Positions 50,562 to 63,840 of a stretch of DNA of 64,000 nucleotides are shown piece by piece. The notes below the pieces were generated by a model. That model was not told the origin of the DNA, did no database searches, and saw only the letters and a program-made list of their open reading frames with translations. Each line of letters begins with the position of its first letter. Position 1 is the stretch's first letter. A program made the translations under genes and the position numbers. The DNA comes from Trissonchulus latispiculum (taxonomy: Eukaryota; Nematoda; Enoplea; Enoplida; Ironidae): assembly GCA_030248195.1 (NCBI GenBank), contig JASAND010005518.1, positions 1 through 64,000 of the forward strand. The letters run 5' to 3'.

Positions 50562-51481
50562 TTACTTTTTACCTTTAGTCTTATACGCACGACTAGCCCC
50601 AGGTTGAGCTGATTGCAGTCGTCTCTCCCGCTCTTCTGCTTCAATAATTTCAAGCATTTGTTGTTCTGTTAGAGCTAAAAGAGAATTACTGATTAGAGTT
50701 TATTAATTTAAAAAATAAGTTCTTTTATGTGACGACATTGTAGGACGTAGTGTCACTACCACATCCCCTCTGTTTACTAGAACTCTATAAGTAAAATAAA
50801 GCGTACCGTTTCACGTAATGTAGGGGGACTCGTTTAATTACACATAGGAACATACTCACAGAAACTAGCGAAATCTTTTTGGACAGGCACTACTGCCACC
50901 TCCCCTCCTTAGCTACAAACTAAACCAAAAAATATAATTTAATTTAGAGTGTAATGCCCCCCCGCGCGCATGCAAATATTAACCTGAAATAGACACGTGT
51001 ACCTATGTCAGTTAATCCAAGTAGGGCCGCCGAGAAGTTAATCAGCCCTTGGCGCCTGTGTGATTCTCGTGCTGCCGTAATGACGTTTGAGTAACCAGGT
51101 TCCTTTCGTTGTATTCTGCCCAGTATACTGTGCATCTGTTCAGGCGAGCAACCAGCATAAACCTCAATTTGCCTGCGCCGCGGCGTAGCATCTTGTTGAC
51201 CACGATCTAGAAAAATAAGCCTACACTTAGGGGGAGTAAACAATAGCAGATAAAGCGCTTCGGGGATATCCAACTCTTGTAGTGACCACAGGTCTCCTAC
51301 ACCGTACTTCCACCATGAGTAAATAACCCCCCCCCTCGTCTGCTATCCAGACGAGCACGCTCAACGATGGTATCATTTTGCTTTCCCCAGCAAGAAAATA
51401 TACTATTTCTGTTTGGCTTAGCCGTTTTCGGTACAATTCGTAAACGTAGCGTTTCAATGTGTAGAGAACGAGAACTGTCAT
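50562..51481 (-). CDS. Three-exon gene of unknown function
   Basis: Exons: 51481-51003, 50892-50860 (33 nt), 50674-50562 (TAA). The phase 1 then phase 1 junctions agree and give about 207 residues. Exon 1 contains a C8 run at about 51328-51336, where the frame shifts by one base; both sides look coding. The N-terminus (LKRYVYELYRKRLSQTEI) is helical and could be a helix-turn-helix-like segment. The middle has LLLFTPPKCRLIFLDRGQQ. The C-terminus is a charged coiled-coil-like helix (LEIIEAEERERRLQ). No family was recognised. A start further upstream is possible, because the frame remains open to about 51541 across a GTTAGT donor-like site. Confidence 0.55.
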
Positions 51482-51793
51482 GATACTAACCTTTTCCCGC
51501 AATAAGCTGTTACAGAGGGAAAAGGCGAACAGCTCCCGCACAGCAAAATGTCAGCATGTTGAAAGACCCCCCCCCTTGTAGCTCTCTTAAAAGTAGAAAA
51601 TTAACTTAAAATGTAAACAGAAGGGACTGCAGAAAAATTAATTATTAAACAGTACTCTTTCTTTTTGGGTTATGTCTTGTCAGCATGTTTAACCCCCCCC
51701 CCCACCCACGCTGCTGAACCATCCTTCCTTGATCCGCTCATAGAAGTAGAACATTAACTTTTTATGTAATCACAACGAACTACAGGAAAATTG

Positions 51794-52048
51794 TTAAACT
51801 GTACTCTTTCTTTTGGGCTTAGTCTTTTTCGCTGCAGTTCTTAAACGCTGCAGTTCTATCACAGGGCGCCGAAAACTGTCAACATCCACAGTTCCCTCAA
51901 TTGCTATCTGGGCCCCGTCGATATTTTCTATGATCCGTCCAAGTGAGGGATCGTGAGAATCACTGGAGGCACGGCAGACAGTGTCCAGGATGTCGTCCAT
52001 TAAATTTGCGACGTCCGGGTCAGTTTCCATTATAGCTTGAGTGGTCAT
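51794..52048 (-). CDS. 84-codon reading frame, unidentified
   Basis: The frame starts with MTTQAIMETDPDV and is acidic, with a basic end (KKTKPKRKS). It has regular protein composition and a full stop. A truncated copy of its first codons recurs at about 52680-52720 inside the patchwork region. The family is unknown. Confidence 0.45.
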   Translation of the reverse strand: MTTQAIMETDPDVANLMDDILDTVCRASSDSHDPSLGRIIENIDGAQIAIEGTVDVDSFRRPVIELQRLRTAAKKTKPKRKSTV

Positions 52049-52049
52049 G

Positions 52050-52930
52050 GCTTAATAATAGCATAGTACGCAGGTCGGCATTTATGTTACACCGTACAAA
52101 TTTATTTCCCCCCCTTAATTTTCCCCCAAAAGTGGTCAAACATGTTATTAGGGAAACGCAGGATGGCATTTATGTTACTGCGTACAAATTTTGAGGTAGC
52201 CCTCATGGGGGGGCTATCGCCCCCACACCCACCAGGCATGAGTCTACGAGCGGGGACTCTTAGACGACTTCGTTCACTGCCTGTCTGACAGTCGCGTCAG
52301 AGGGCCGACGCACGGGAGGTGGGCCTAAAAAATCCCCCATGGTCCCCCCCCCCCCACGAGTTGGTGCCGCAACGCCAAGAGTCAGGGGGCCCCTCTTCAC
52401 ACTGAAACCAAAATGTCGCAATTGATGTGAATATTCTGTTCCTTCTTAACACTAGGGCTAAACTTGTATCCAAACTGCCATCGTTTTCTAAGCGAATTCG
52501 CGAATTTTTTCTAAATTTCAGACCGAAAAGTTTTCGCCCGCCCTCCCCCCCCAGCTGCACCCCATTCGACTCATTTTTTCACGGCGGTTCGGACCGGGAA
52601 TTTTGCAATTCCCCAGCCGGGAGGGGAGCCCCCAACATGTTAAAAGCGCTTTTAGCCCACCCTGGGGGATGTCGTCCATTAAATTTGCGACGTCCGGGTC
52701 AGTTTCCATTATAGCTTTGAATGGTCATGGCTTAATAATAGAATAGTACGCAGGTCGGCATTTATGTTACACCGTACAAATTTATTTCCCCCACCCGGGG
52801 CCGAAAATGGTCAATTTTGACCTTCCCTGGAACTAATTTAAAAATGGCGAAAACTCCCCTAATTTTCTGGCAAATCGGCCCAAACTCTCCCATTCGACTC
52901 AGTTTTTCACGGCGCTTCTTTTAAAAAGCC
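52050..52930. other. Patchwork of segments copied from elsewhere in the window
   Basis: About 52362-52485 repeats 11216-11345 (end of a gene L exon plus intron) nearly base for base. About 52670-52795 repeats about 51990-52115. Unmatched GC-rich pieces lie between. This is either rearranged DNA or a misassembled, chimeric stretch; its position beside the polypurine tract and the palindrome junction favours the latter. Confidence 0.75.
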
Positions 52931-53229
52931 CGGGGCCCGGGGGGGGGGGGAAAAGGAAAGAATAACAAAAGAAAGAGAGTTAATAATTAATTTTTGAGTG
53001 TTAATTTAAGTAATTTCTATTAAGAGAGAAAGGGGGGTTTAAAGGAATTGGGGGGGGGTGAGAATATGGGGAAAGGTAGTAAGAAGTCGTTCTAAATGAA
53101 AGAGTTAGAATGAGAAAGGAAGAAAAGAAATAGTATATTTGGGAAAAAAAAGATAACGGAGGGCGGGATAGAGAGAGGGGGGGATATTACTCAGGGGAAG
53201 AGGGAGAAATGGCATAAAGAGGAATCAAA

Positions 53230-54680
53230 AAAAAGAAAGGAGGAAGAGGGAAAAGAGAGGGGGAGGAAAGAGGAGGGGGGAAAGAGAAGAAGGGAGAAAA
53301 AGAAGAGGAAAAGAAGGAGAGAAGAAAGGGAGGGGAAAGGGGAGGAAAGAAAGGAAGGAAGGAAAGAGGGGGGGGGGAAAAAAAAAAAGGAGGAGAAGGA
53401 GGGAGGGGAGAGGGAAAAGAGAGGGAGAGAAGAAAGGAAAAAGAGAAAGGAAGAGAGAAAAGAGAGAAAAGAGGGGAGGGAGGAAAGAAAGGAAAAAAGA
53501 AAAAAAAAAAAAAGAAAGAAAGAAAAAAAGGAAAAGAAGAGAAAGAGGGGGAAGAGAGAAAGAAGTAGGGAGAAGAAGAAAGGAAAGAAAGAAAAGAGAA
53601 GAGAGGGGAAGAAGGAGGAGAAAAGAGAAAAAAAAAGAAGGGGAAGAAAGAAAAAGAAAGAGAAGGGGAAAAAAAAGAAAAGGAGGAGGAGAAAAGGGAG
53701 AAGAAAAGGAGGGAAAAAGAAAAAAGGGGAAAAAGAAGAGGAAAGAAGGGGGGAGGGGAAAAAGAAAAGGGAAGGAAAAAGAAAAAAGGGAAGAGGGAAA
53801 GAAAGGAAGAAAAAAAAAAAGGAAAAAGGAAGGAAAGGAGAGAAGGGAAAGAGAGGGAAAGAGAAGGAAGGGGAGGAGGGAGAAAAGGGAGAGGGGAGAG
53901 AGGGGGAGAGGGGAGAGGAGAGGAGAAGAAAGGGAAAGAAAAGAGAAAAGGGGAAGGAAAGGGAAAAGGAGGAGGGAAAAAAGAAGAAAGAGAAAGGGAA
54001 AGAGGAAGGGAAAGGAGAAGGAGAAAAAAATAAAGGAAAAAAGGGAAAAAAGAAAAAAAGAGAAAAAAAAAAGAAGAAAAAAAAGGGAAAGAAGGGAGAA
54101 GAGGGGGGGGGAAGGGGAGGAGAGGGAAGAAAAAGGGGGAGAAAAAGGGAGGAAAAAGGAGAAGGAGAGGGAAGAAGAAAGGGAAAAGGAAAGGGGGGAA
54201 GGGGGAAGAAAGAGAAGGGAGAGAAGAGGGAAGGGAAAAGAAGAAAAGGAAAAAAGAAGAAAAGGAGAGGAGAGAGGAAAGAGGGGAAAAAGAGAAGGGA
54301 GGGAGAAGGGAAGAAGGGGAAAAGGGAGAAGGAAGGGAAAAGGAGGAGAAGGAGGAGAAAAAAGGAAAAAGGGAAGGGGAGGAGAGGGAGAAGAGAGAGA
54401 AGGAAGAAGAGAGGGAGGGGGGAGAAGGGAGGGGGGGGGAGAAAGAGAAGGGAGGAGGGGGAAAAAAGGGGGAAGAAGGGGGGGGGGAGAGGGAGGGAAG
54501 AGGAAGGGAAAAGAAAGGGGGGAGGGAGAGAAAAAAGAAAAGGAGAAAAAAAAAAGAAAAAAAAAAGAAAGAAAAAGAAGGGAAGAGGAAAAAGGAAGAG
54601 GGGGGGGAAAAAGAGGGGAAGAGGGAAGAAAAAGAAAAAGAAGAGGGAGGAAGAGGGGAGAAGAGAGGGGGAAAGAAGAG
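53230..54680. repeat. About 1.45 kb of almost pure A/G (polypurine tract)
   Basis: Over this stretch the plus strand is nearly all A and G with no regular period; C and T are rare exceptions. The long S/F/P/L-rich frames on the minus strand are a by-product of this composition and are not genes. It sits exactly between the patchwork and the start of the second palindrome arm. Confidence 0.95.
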
Positions 54681-57600
54681 AAGCGGAAAAAGAAGGAAAA
54701 GCACGGAGGGAAGAGAGAAGAGGGAGAAGAAGGAGGGAAGGAAAAGGAGAAAGGAAAAAAAAGAAGAAGAAGGAGATGGAGAGACTTAACATGATTAAGT
54801 TTTTGGTTAAATAAACTGTGATAACAGTGAGTTGGAGACGGCTAACGGATTATGCAAGTGGCTTCACGTATTTACGTTTTACAGCCGCAGCTCAATGGGG
54901 CCAAGCCTGCGGATAAACGGAGGAGAACGACTCGTGATAGCAAAAATGGCACAAAAGGGAAGGCTGAGGCGAAACATTTGTGGAGAGAGCAGCAGGAAGG
55001 ATTCATGAACAGACGACTGGGAGGGCTCTGCTGCAACAACATCTGCGCGTATGTTTTCGCTGCCTTTTTTTGCTGGTTTGTGATGTGTTACTACTGTTAA
55101 AGGCCTATGGGAGGAAGTGATGCTCAAAACTGGCGTGTGAAAACAGTGGGGCGTGGGGAGACTAGACTGGCGAAATTACGCTCCTGCCAATTGTTGAAGG
55201 CGACCATTAATAAAGGGGAGTAGGTTGAATGAGGATCAAAACGTTTAAAATGGAGTAAAAATTCATGAAGTCTAGTAGGCCTTCAGCGGTATCTCTCCTT
55301 CATCGGCACAAGTTTTATCCTTCTTGTTTCGTTATCACTTTAATATATACCTATTAATCAGTTGTTTAATTTAGCCGTCTTCATTTGTCACTATTTTCCT
55401 TTTTTAGTATTAACGTCTGAGCCTGCCAAAATGGTGTCTGTTTTTATTTTTTCTATGTTTGATGGTGTTATTAACGATGTCGTTGCTGCAGCATCGTCCT
55501 GGCGTAACGAACGCGCGACATTCTTCGTTCCGGGTGAGCACGTGTTAGTATTATATTTCAGTACAAGTAATCTCCCCCCTTTTTCTTTTTGTTCGCTGAA
55601 AAATAGTCTGCTACTATATACATCTGGTTATAATTAACAGGTAGCCAACGTTTTTTACAACGCATTTCATTTTACTGGACTTATGAGTTTATTTACTGTA
55701 GACGTGCTAACTTCTTATTCTTTTATTTTCCGGAAAAAGCTTAATTCTTTTATATTTTAGTCACTCCTGCACATACATCAGGAGAGCTACAGCCGGACGA
55801 CCGGGGCTCTCTGTGCAGATAAGCATGACCAGGGGGCGGAGGGGGCTGCCTAATGTTGGTCTTTCTAGCCTGCCCGTGGAGAAAAACAAAGAACAAGATA
55901 TACGCAGAATGAGATTAAGTTTCATTTTTTTTCATCCTTAGACTGGTGTGTTAGTGTGTTCGACATTCTGCTGGAAATAATCGTGTGATCACAGGGAGCG
56001 CCGGGGGGGGGTCTGTCGGGGAGGGGGGGCCGGTGCTACGGGAAAACACAAGTCGCCACGTGTATTTGTGATAGGCTAGCTTGCCGATACGTTGACTTTT
56101 TCTTGTTTTGTACAAACAAGCTATGCCCAGGGGGGGGGGGCTACCTAATGTTGGTCTATCTAGCCCGCCCGTGGAGAAAAACAATGAACAAGGTATACGC
56201 AGAATGAGATTATGTTTAATTTTTTCATCCTTAGACTTTTGTCTTAGCGTCTTCGACATTATGCTGGAAATAATCGTTTAACACAGGGCGCCCCCGGGGG
56301 GGCTGCCGGGAGGGGGGCCGGTGCTACGGGAAAACACAAGTCGTCACGTGTATTTCTGATAGGCTAGCTTGCAGATACGTTGACTTTTTCTTGTTTTGTA
56401 CAAACAATGTTCTTTCTGTTTATATTTCAAACAGTCGCGGAAAACTTCTTATTCTTTTATTCTCCGTACAAACCTTTGTCTTTATATTTCAGTCGCTCCT
56501 GCAGATACATCAGGAGAAGTACCGCTGCCGCACGGGGCTCTCTGCGAAAGTAGGATGACCACCGGGCTGCGACTGCTGCCCCCGACACGTCTCTGTCCAA
56601 CCGGCTGAACAGTTCAAAGCCTGTGGGGAGAACACAGGGGGGGTTGTGAGAAAAAGGTTTAAACGGGGACAGGTGACGCTACAGGAAAGAGGGGATGAGA
56701 GACGATGGCTTTCAGCAAGTGAGCCGCGAAACAGGACGCTAAATAGCGAGAACACAGGTGGCGCGCCCTCCTCCCCAGCTACTGCATCAGCGGGTATTGC
56801 TTCGATTTCCGCTTTTGCTTTTGAATTGTAACGGTACTATAGAGAGTGGCGAGAGGAGATAAGAGAGCCACTGCTTAAAGAATGGCGGAAAAAACCTTTA
56901 TGCTCAAAAGGACTTTCGTATCATAATTTGAAAAGGACAATTCTCAGTTAACGGTTCCCATGTTGTATTAGATGCGTACACTTTTTCTTACTGTTTTATT
57001 TAACACACCTTTTCAGCTTATATTTCAGATACTACTGCACACAGATCAGGAGAAACCCCCCCGGGGGGGGTGGCTCGCTACCGAAGGTCCAGACGGCCAG
57101 ATGGCTATGGCAGATGTGCCTGACATTACTATGTCTAATTTGCCCACGTCCAATGACCACAAAACAAGGTCTACTATAATTGAACATTTGGCTATTTTTT
57201 CGTAGACCCTTTTGTTATGACAGACTTAGACTGTTCCGGTATTCAGCAGTAAATTATCATGACTGCCTGCTTGCGCATACGTGTTATTTTTTTTGTGTTT
57301 TTGGCTGTTTGCTTGTGACGAACAAGTTTAACATTTTAGGGTATTATGTGTGTGCGTTTGACGTGTTTACATTTTTTTCAGGGCCGCCGCAGTTACAAAC
57401 AAAAAGCCGGCCACAAAACGGAGGAGAAGCAGCGCCAGGGGGGGGGGGGGGGGGGGGGGGGGGCAAAAGGGCCAGAAGGAGCATTCGGACACAGCAGTAG
57501 GCGAGGGGCGAAGAGGTGGGAAGGATTGTCGACAGCACAGGGGGGCCGGCCGCTCCTACAACTGCATCACCGGGTAGTGTTTCGAAAACCAATTTTTCTT

Positions 57601-59212
57601 TGAAATGTTTTTTAAGTATAGCAAGTGACAACAAATAGAGGGGGCTAAAGAAAGGCCCACCCCAATATGCAGCCACTTCGTTCCAGAAGATCATTGTAAT
57701 CAGACAATCCATGACTTTCTCTGTATCTTCGTTAATAAGAAAAGAAATGAGAAACGGTATTGTCTCTCCGTTTGTTCCACTCTTTTAAAGGATATTGTGG
57801 GAAAAATATAATTATGGCAACATAGTTGATCTATAACAGAGGTTGTCTGCGGGGGACCTTCTTTGGCTGCCCTTAGTCTCTTTTCAAATCGGCTGCTTTT
57901 TATGTTTATTTATGTTTTGGTACTTCTACATAGTTTTTTCCAAAACAAAGGGTTGAACAGTACACTTCTCTCGTTTTACTGCCGGCTTATTTGTATACAG
58001 GAAAACGGCTGCTTGAACAGAAGAAGAGGACAACAGAACAGGCAAAAAGGAGGAAAACGGCGGAAAAAAGACAGGAGAACAGAGTTCCCCCTGACCAGGA
58101 GGGCAATTACGTTGCCGCGTGCGACACCCTCCCACCTTCCGTGACGCCCCCCACAGGTACGGTTTGTTTACATATTGAAATTTTATCATTGTGACAAAAC
58201 ACCAGCACATTAGTCTACTACTTCCTCATTTATCTGTAATTGAGGGGAGTTATATTTTGTGGAGTCTAATATTTGTATTAGAATGCTGTTTGATCCATTT
58301 TCTAGTGTCATCGTTCCACCTTTATACTTCAGATTGTGTTGCGGCGGTGGTAGATTCATTGGGCCACGAGGAGCGGCCCCCCTCATTCTGTTTACGATGA
58401 TAGTTGTGGTATTTGGAATGCCATTGGTGTTTCTTTGACCTCATCTGATGAAGGGAACGAACAAGGTACACTGTATGCTAAATTTATAGCCACTGTATCG
58501 CTCGGCAGGGTATGGGCTTATTTAAAGGAGCAGGAACGAATAAGCAGCAATGAAGAAAAAGAATCAATAACCAAACGGTTTAGTGTCTCGTTTAAATATA
58601 AATTTGTGTTACAGATAAAGGAAAAACGTGGCTTTTTTAGGTGACGGGAGGAATAGCGAGGCACGTCGTTCAGGTAGACCCTCTGATGGTTAAATTTGAA
58701 AACGATAGCTCCGCTGAGCACGATGATTATCAGCGTTCGCCCAACGGAGGAGGCGCAGCCAGAGGATGGAGGGGACGTCAATGGTGCAACTAACGGGGCG
58801 GCAAACGAAGTGGTGCATGGCGCGGAGGATAGTGACAGCGATTCAGTGCGAATGTTGATTAGAGGACTGCTGCCTGGTATAAGGTTAGTTTTCTTTGTTC
58901 ACCTTATTGCTTGATCAAAGCATTACAGATGCCAAACGAGTAACCATGTGCTATCTGCGTTCTCCATTTTTAGCATTCTTTTTCTTTTGTTCTGATGTAA
59001 TAATTAGAATGAGCAGAAACACAGTAGGCGACGGGACTGAAAGGACAAGATAAACTTAGTATGGTTAAACTTTTTATGCTTTCTGTGTTTACCCTTCGTA
59101 TAAGTCTGCTTTGTTTAATCTATCAGTGCTGACAACCTTTTTGGTTACCGTTGTGTCTACTGTGTTGCTGTTGCACACTTACCATGTGGTTTAATTACTT
59201 TTTTTTATTTTA

Positions 59213-59652
59213 GAAGGTGTATCTGCTACATCTACAGGCCGCCTTCCCCCCCCCCTGCGCCAGGCCCGTGTGATGATTTTGTTAGTGGTGTTAATATTAT
59301 CAGAGGAAGCTCCCCGTACATGTACCCTCAACGTTTGGGGAAAGGAACGGTTGTTGGTATAAAGATGGAGGCCAATCAGGAGGACGGCGGGAAATGGTTA
59401 GCAGCAGTCCGTTTCTTTGTTGAGTCAAAACAGTACTGCCATGTGCACTACTTTTTTGAGGGAGGTGAGCAGTCTGTGGGCGGGGAGGATTTGGTTTCCT
59501 TCCATCGTCGTGTGTCGTCGCGTGTCAGTAAGATTGATATGAGGAGAATTAAGTTTCTCCTCAATTGTGGCGTGGAGGATATGGAAGTGGATTCTACTAT
59601 TATGCTCTCTCCTGACCTAATCGCTGGCCTCTGGAATGATCTGGTCCCTTGA
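59213..59652 (+). CDS. Right-arm copy of gene X last exon (H)
   Basis: From the ATG at 59320 the 110-residue end is identical to the left-arm copy and includes the region shared with genes Y and Z. The C run at about 59245 has 10 bases instead of 11, so the exon start is out of frame with its end in this copy. It is probably not an independent gene. Confidence 0.5.
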
Positions 59653-62600
59653 CTTTTTCTAATCCCTTTTTAAAAAGTAATTTTTTTTTAATTTTAGTGC
59701 TACGCTTTATTTTCAGATGTTTGTCACCTGTTTTCTATTCTGCATAATTATATTGTCTTATGTTGTTCGTATGCGTTTTAGGGGGGGCTGAAAGCGTAGA
59801 GGCGGGTTGGAGACCTTAAGACATGCAGCCGCAAACGAATTGTGAACTATGGATATTGTACGAACGATACAGTATTTTACGAGTGCCAAACCAGTCTCAG
59901 GGGGGACTGTGTGGTGAGAAAAAGAAGTCTTAGGGGAGACAAGGCGGGGTGGAGGGGTTTTGCCGCTCTCTTTAATTTTTAATGCAACGCTTTATTTTAA
60001 GATGTTTGTTACCTGTTTTCAACGCTGTATCATATTTGTAGTGCTGTCTTTAGCAGGCGTACTTGGTTTGAACTTTGCTTTGTTTGTAACAAATGGAGTC
60101 CGCTTGTGGAAAAGCGCAGATGCCGGGGAAATTGATGTTGGGTTCATGAGCTAGTAATTAGCTTTTTGGTGTGGCTGGTTTCCCCTACAAAATGTTTTTT
60201 GCGTCGTTATAAATCAATTTTTATTCGTTTTGTTGCGTGATATAACTTCGTGTTCCAGTTGTATCAGTTGATGTGAGAGGCGGACGCGTTGACCAGACAT
60301 ATTAGCTTTCCATCCATATAGTCTGGTTATTGTCTACTACTATAAGTTCACCTGTTGTTCTACCTCCGTGTTACCTCTATTAATGAGCTGAGCTGAGTGG
60401 AGGTGGAGTTGTCTGTAGAGCGTGATTCTTTTTGTCTGTCCTTTCTGGCTTTATGAGATTTTCTGTTGTTAGCAATAGTATACGGTCAAAACAAGGCGTG
60501 AAGAGAAAGTCAGTTTATAACTGTTTTTCGTCAGCCCTGCCCCCCATTCGGCCAGTGCAGTTTACCGGGTTCTGTTTTCACTTCCTTTTTAGTGTCTTTA
60601 TTTTGTTGTTTCGTTCTGTCTGTACTGTTTACCCTTATTTTTATTGCAAAGATTATATTTTAGTGTAAGCCTCCGTTTCCTTTGGCGAAAAGTCTGGGGG
60701 GAGTATTCCCCCCCCCCTGTTCTTGTAACTGTTTTCTGTCGTTAATGTTACTGCTTGTTCTATCTAAGGTATGTGTTCCTTGTTGTCTGTTGGAGGATTC
60801 TATTAGCGCGAGAATAAAAGTGGTTTAAATGGAAAGTTTATATATTACTTCATGTGAAATGTCCTTTTATGCTGCGACAATAAGAGTAAAGTAGACGATA
60901 TGGGGAAAACAAACCAGTAAAACGGATGATTTGGCAAAGTTTGAGAGGGTGCGCGGTGTCATAGGGGGGGCGCTCTAAAGGGTTGTGGACAGGCAGGCAT
61001 TATGTGTGGTGGGGATTTTACCAGAGTCGTCGTGCACTTCTTCGTATTGGATGGTTTTTGCTTTGATTCGTGTTACAATGTTTACACAGTTTAACTTACC
61101 TGTAGTTAACTGTGTATTCGTTTTAGCCCCTGAGTAGTTTCTGCTATAAATTGCCGCCCCCCTTCTTTTTCCTTGTTTACTGATTACTGTGTACATAAGT
61201 TTACCAATAAATACTTTTTCTGAATCTGCGTATTCGTGTTAAATTTTTAATTTTTCTCTGTGTAGATGACTAGGCAATTAAGGAAGACAGCGATGGACAT
61301 TAATGGAGAAACAAGAGCAAAGGGGAGAATGGAGTAGCTGAGGTTTAGGTGTAAAGTAGAATAGAGATGAGCAAACAAACGGGAAGAGAAAGACAAACGG
61401 CAAAAAATAAAGACCGCGTAGCGAATACATTTAACAGTTTAAGCGACTATGCCCATTATTAGATAAAAGGAGCCAGCAAAGTCTGACATAATCCATGTGA
61501 GCGTGAACAATCAGCAACCAAAGAGCGCCAGGGAAAGGAGGGGGGCCCCCCTCCTTTGCCCCCCCCCCTGCTTTTATGTCTTCTCGTGATATCGTGGACG
61601 CCGCAACGCGTGTGGTGCGACTGAAGAGAAGGGAGAATGCGGGCCTCCCTCCGCCACAACTGATGCCCCCCATACTCTGGGCTGATTCTGGTCTTGGTTT
61701 CGTTAACGCATGTGGCCTACCAGGGGGGGACTGTTGGTATTGATTGGGTGTCTCGTCTAATAACAAACTAGCAAACAAAGCGGGGGGAGTTGGAAATGAA
61801 CGGTTCGGTCTATAGTATGCACACAGTTTAACGTTACTGTGTTGCTCCTACATGGTTGTCCTAACCAATAGAGGGGCTCTGGGAGTAACTGGGACGCTTT
61901 TCATATTTTGTTCTTTTTTTTACACAATAAGCAACGATATGGTAATCAAATTCACGTAGCCCGCCTCCGTTACTCTATTATCTTTGATGGTCCACTCCCC
62001 CTCCACTGCAACAGAACTAACAGAAAGACGGAGTGGAGGAACTCGGACTAACCCGGCTCTTCCTCTTTTCCTCCCCTCCTTCCATGGTTAACGGCTTATT
62101 AAGACCTATCTCTTCACCCTATATGCTACAGATCAAATGAAATCTTAGACTTTTGAATGACAGTCTCTTTTTATACCGGGAAAAATACGTTTTTTAATGT
62201 TCGTTTTCGATGTTGTGAACCGCCTAACAAGTATAGAACGTGTGTCTCCTTGACACCCCCACTTAATGATCCATTTGTAAAACTGATTTATCCAGACGTA
62301 GCATGAGATGGGGGGAATGATCCAGCAATTAAAGGATGGGGGGGGGGGGTGAAAAAATTTAAAATTCTTTTATTATCAGTGTTGGTAACGGTTTTCGACG
62401 CCGCTGAACACGAATTTTCAGTTATGGGTATAGTCAGGATGAAAAGAAAAGTTTTCTTTCCTAAAAGAACTGAATATTCGTGTTCAGCGACGTCGAAAAC
62501 CATTACCAACACTGATATTAAAAGAATATAAAAGTTTGTCTCGGGCCCCCCCCGGCCCGGCCCGTTATTCGTATGCGGACGGCCAGTCTGACACTTAAAG

Positions 62601-63182
62601 GTAATATTCCCAAATTTTGAAATTTTGGTCTCGATTTTCGGTCATTTTGAAATAATAAACAGTCAACGGAAACTATGTAGAGTTACATCAAAACAAACTT
62701 AACATAAAATAACAGAAATTTAAAATAATTGGTTGTCTCAGAATTTTGTAATCAAACCAATCAAATTTCGGTGGGCGGACAGCAAACACACTTATGAGGT
62801 TGGAGGCAAGCATTTTCCTGTTAAATGCATGGAAGGTTTTAACAGTTTAAACTGAAATTAAACCTTTTCTAACAGCTTTAGTATTTTTTTGGTTTGTGGA
62901 TCATTGACAACAGAAAAATCTCTTTCAAATGATGTGACTCCCTCACTTGTATCATTAAGTTGGTTTTGCAAAACGGTAGTGGGCGAACCACATATAACGC
63001 CCTGTCGTAATTTTGATTTCTCAGTCTGTTTACACCTAGTTCTAAACTCTAGTCCTATTAATGACACCGTGAATCTTTGTAATACTCGCTCATCCATGTT
63101 TTAACGAATGACGTTTTTTATAATTATCTTCCTTTCTTTAGTTTGTTGTGAGAGATAACCGTTAGCCCAGCTGCACCCGGAA

Positions 63183-63840
63183 ATGATGATGGCTACAACG
63201 GAAAAACAAAAAGAGCGGAAAAGAACTGTGCGCTCATATAGAAAGTACAAATTGTCTAGCTTTACCAGAGGGCGCACTCTCGCCGCCACGAGACATGAAC
63301 GTTACAGGAAGGGTATGCGTCTGTGTGCCTTTTTTAACTACTGCTTTGAACCATTAAGTCTCTCACTACGTGTCCCTTTCCCCTCGATCTAGTTTGATTT
63401 GGTTAACCAAGCGAGCGCTTGGCTGGTTGGCTAGTTTTCTATTTATTGTTATTATTATTATAACACAGCCCCCCTGTGTTTTTTGTCTCCCCCCTGTGTC
63501 ACAGCAGCGTGAGGGCGAGAAACACAACATGATTATATTTGTTTATGTCTTTTTTAGATGTAAGGAACCGTTTGGCTGCCAATGCCCTATTGTCCGGAAA
63601 ACTGTTATCACAGGCATCCGTCCGACACGGTGAAGGGGAAATAACATACGACCCTCATGTAACGATTGCTCGGTCACGCTTTCTGCAAAAGGGTAATAAG
63701 CACACAATGCTGTTAGTGAGTATTGTTCAATTCTCGTCTAATTACTTTCCCAGCCCCCTTCTTTTTCTCTGTAGCATTATATAGGAAAGAAATTCCAGAA
63801 ATATAAAACTAACAGATTTGAGGATACTAGAGCGTTGTGA
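63183..63840 (+). CDS. Right-arm copy of gene W
   Basis: Exons 63183-63312, 63558-63715 and 63775-63840 match those of gene W in length, phase and splice sites. This copy lies farthest from the palindrome junction and is intact, in contrast to copies near the junction. Confidence 0.5.

Noticed and set aside
53187..54792. Two very long minus-strand frames of more than 500 codons
   Set aside because: They consist only of F, S, P and L because the plus strand is almost pure A/G; no stop codon can form. They are a composition artefact.
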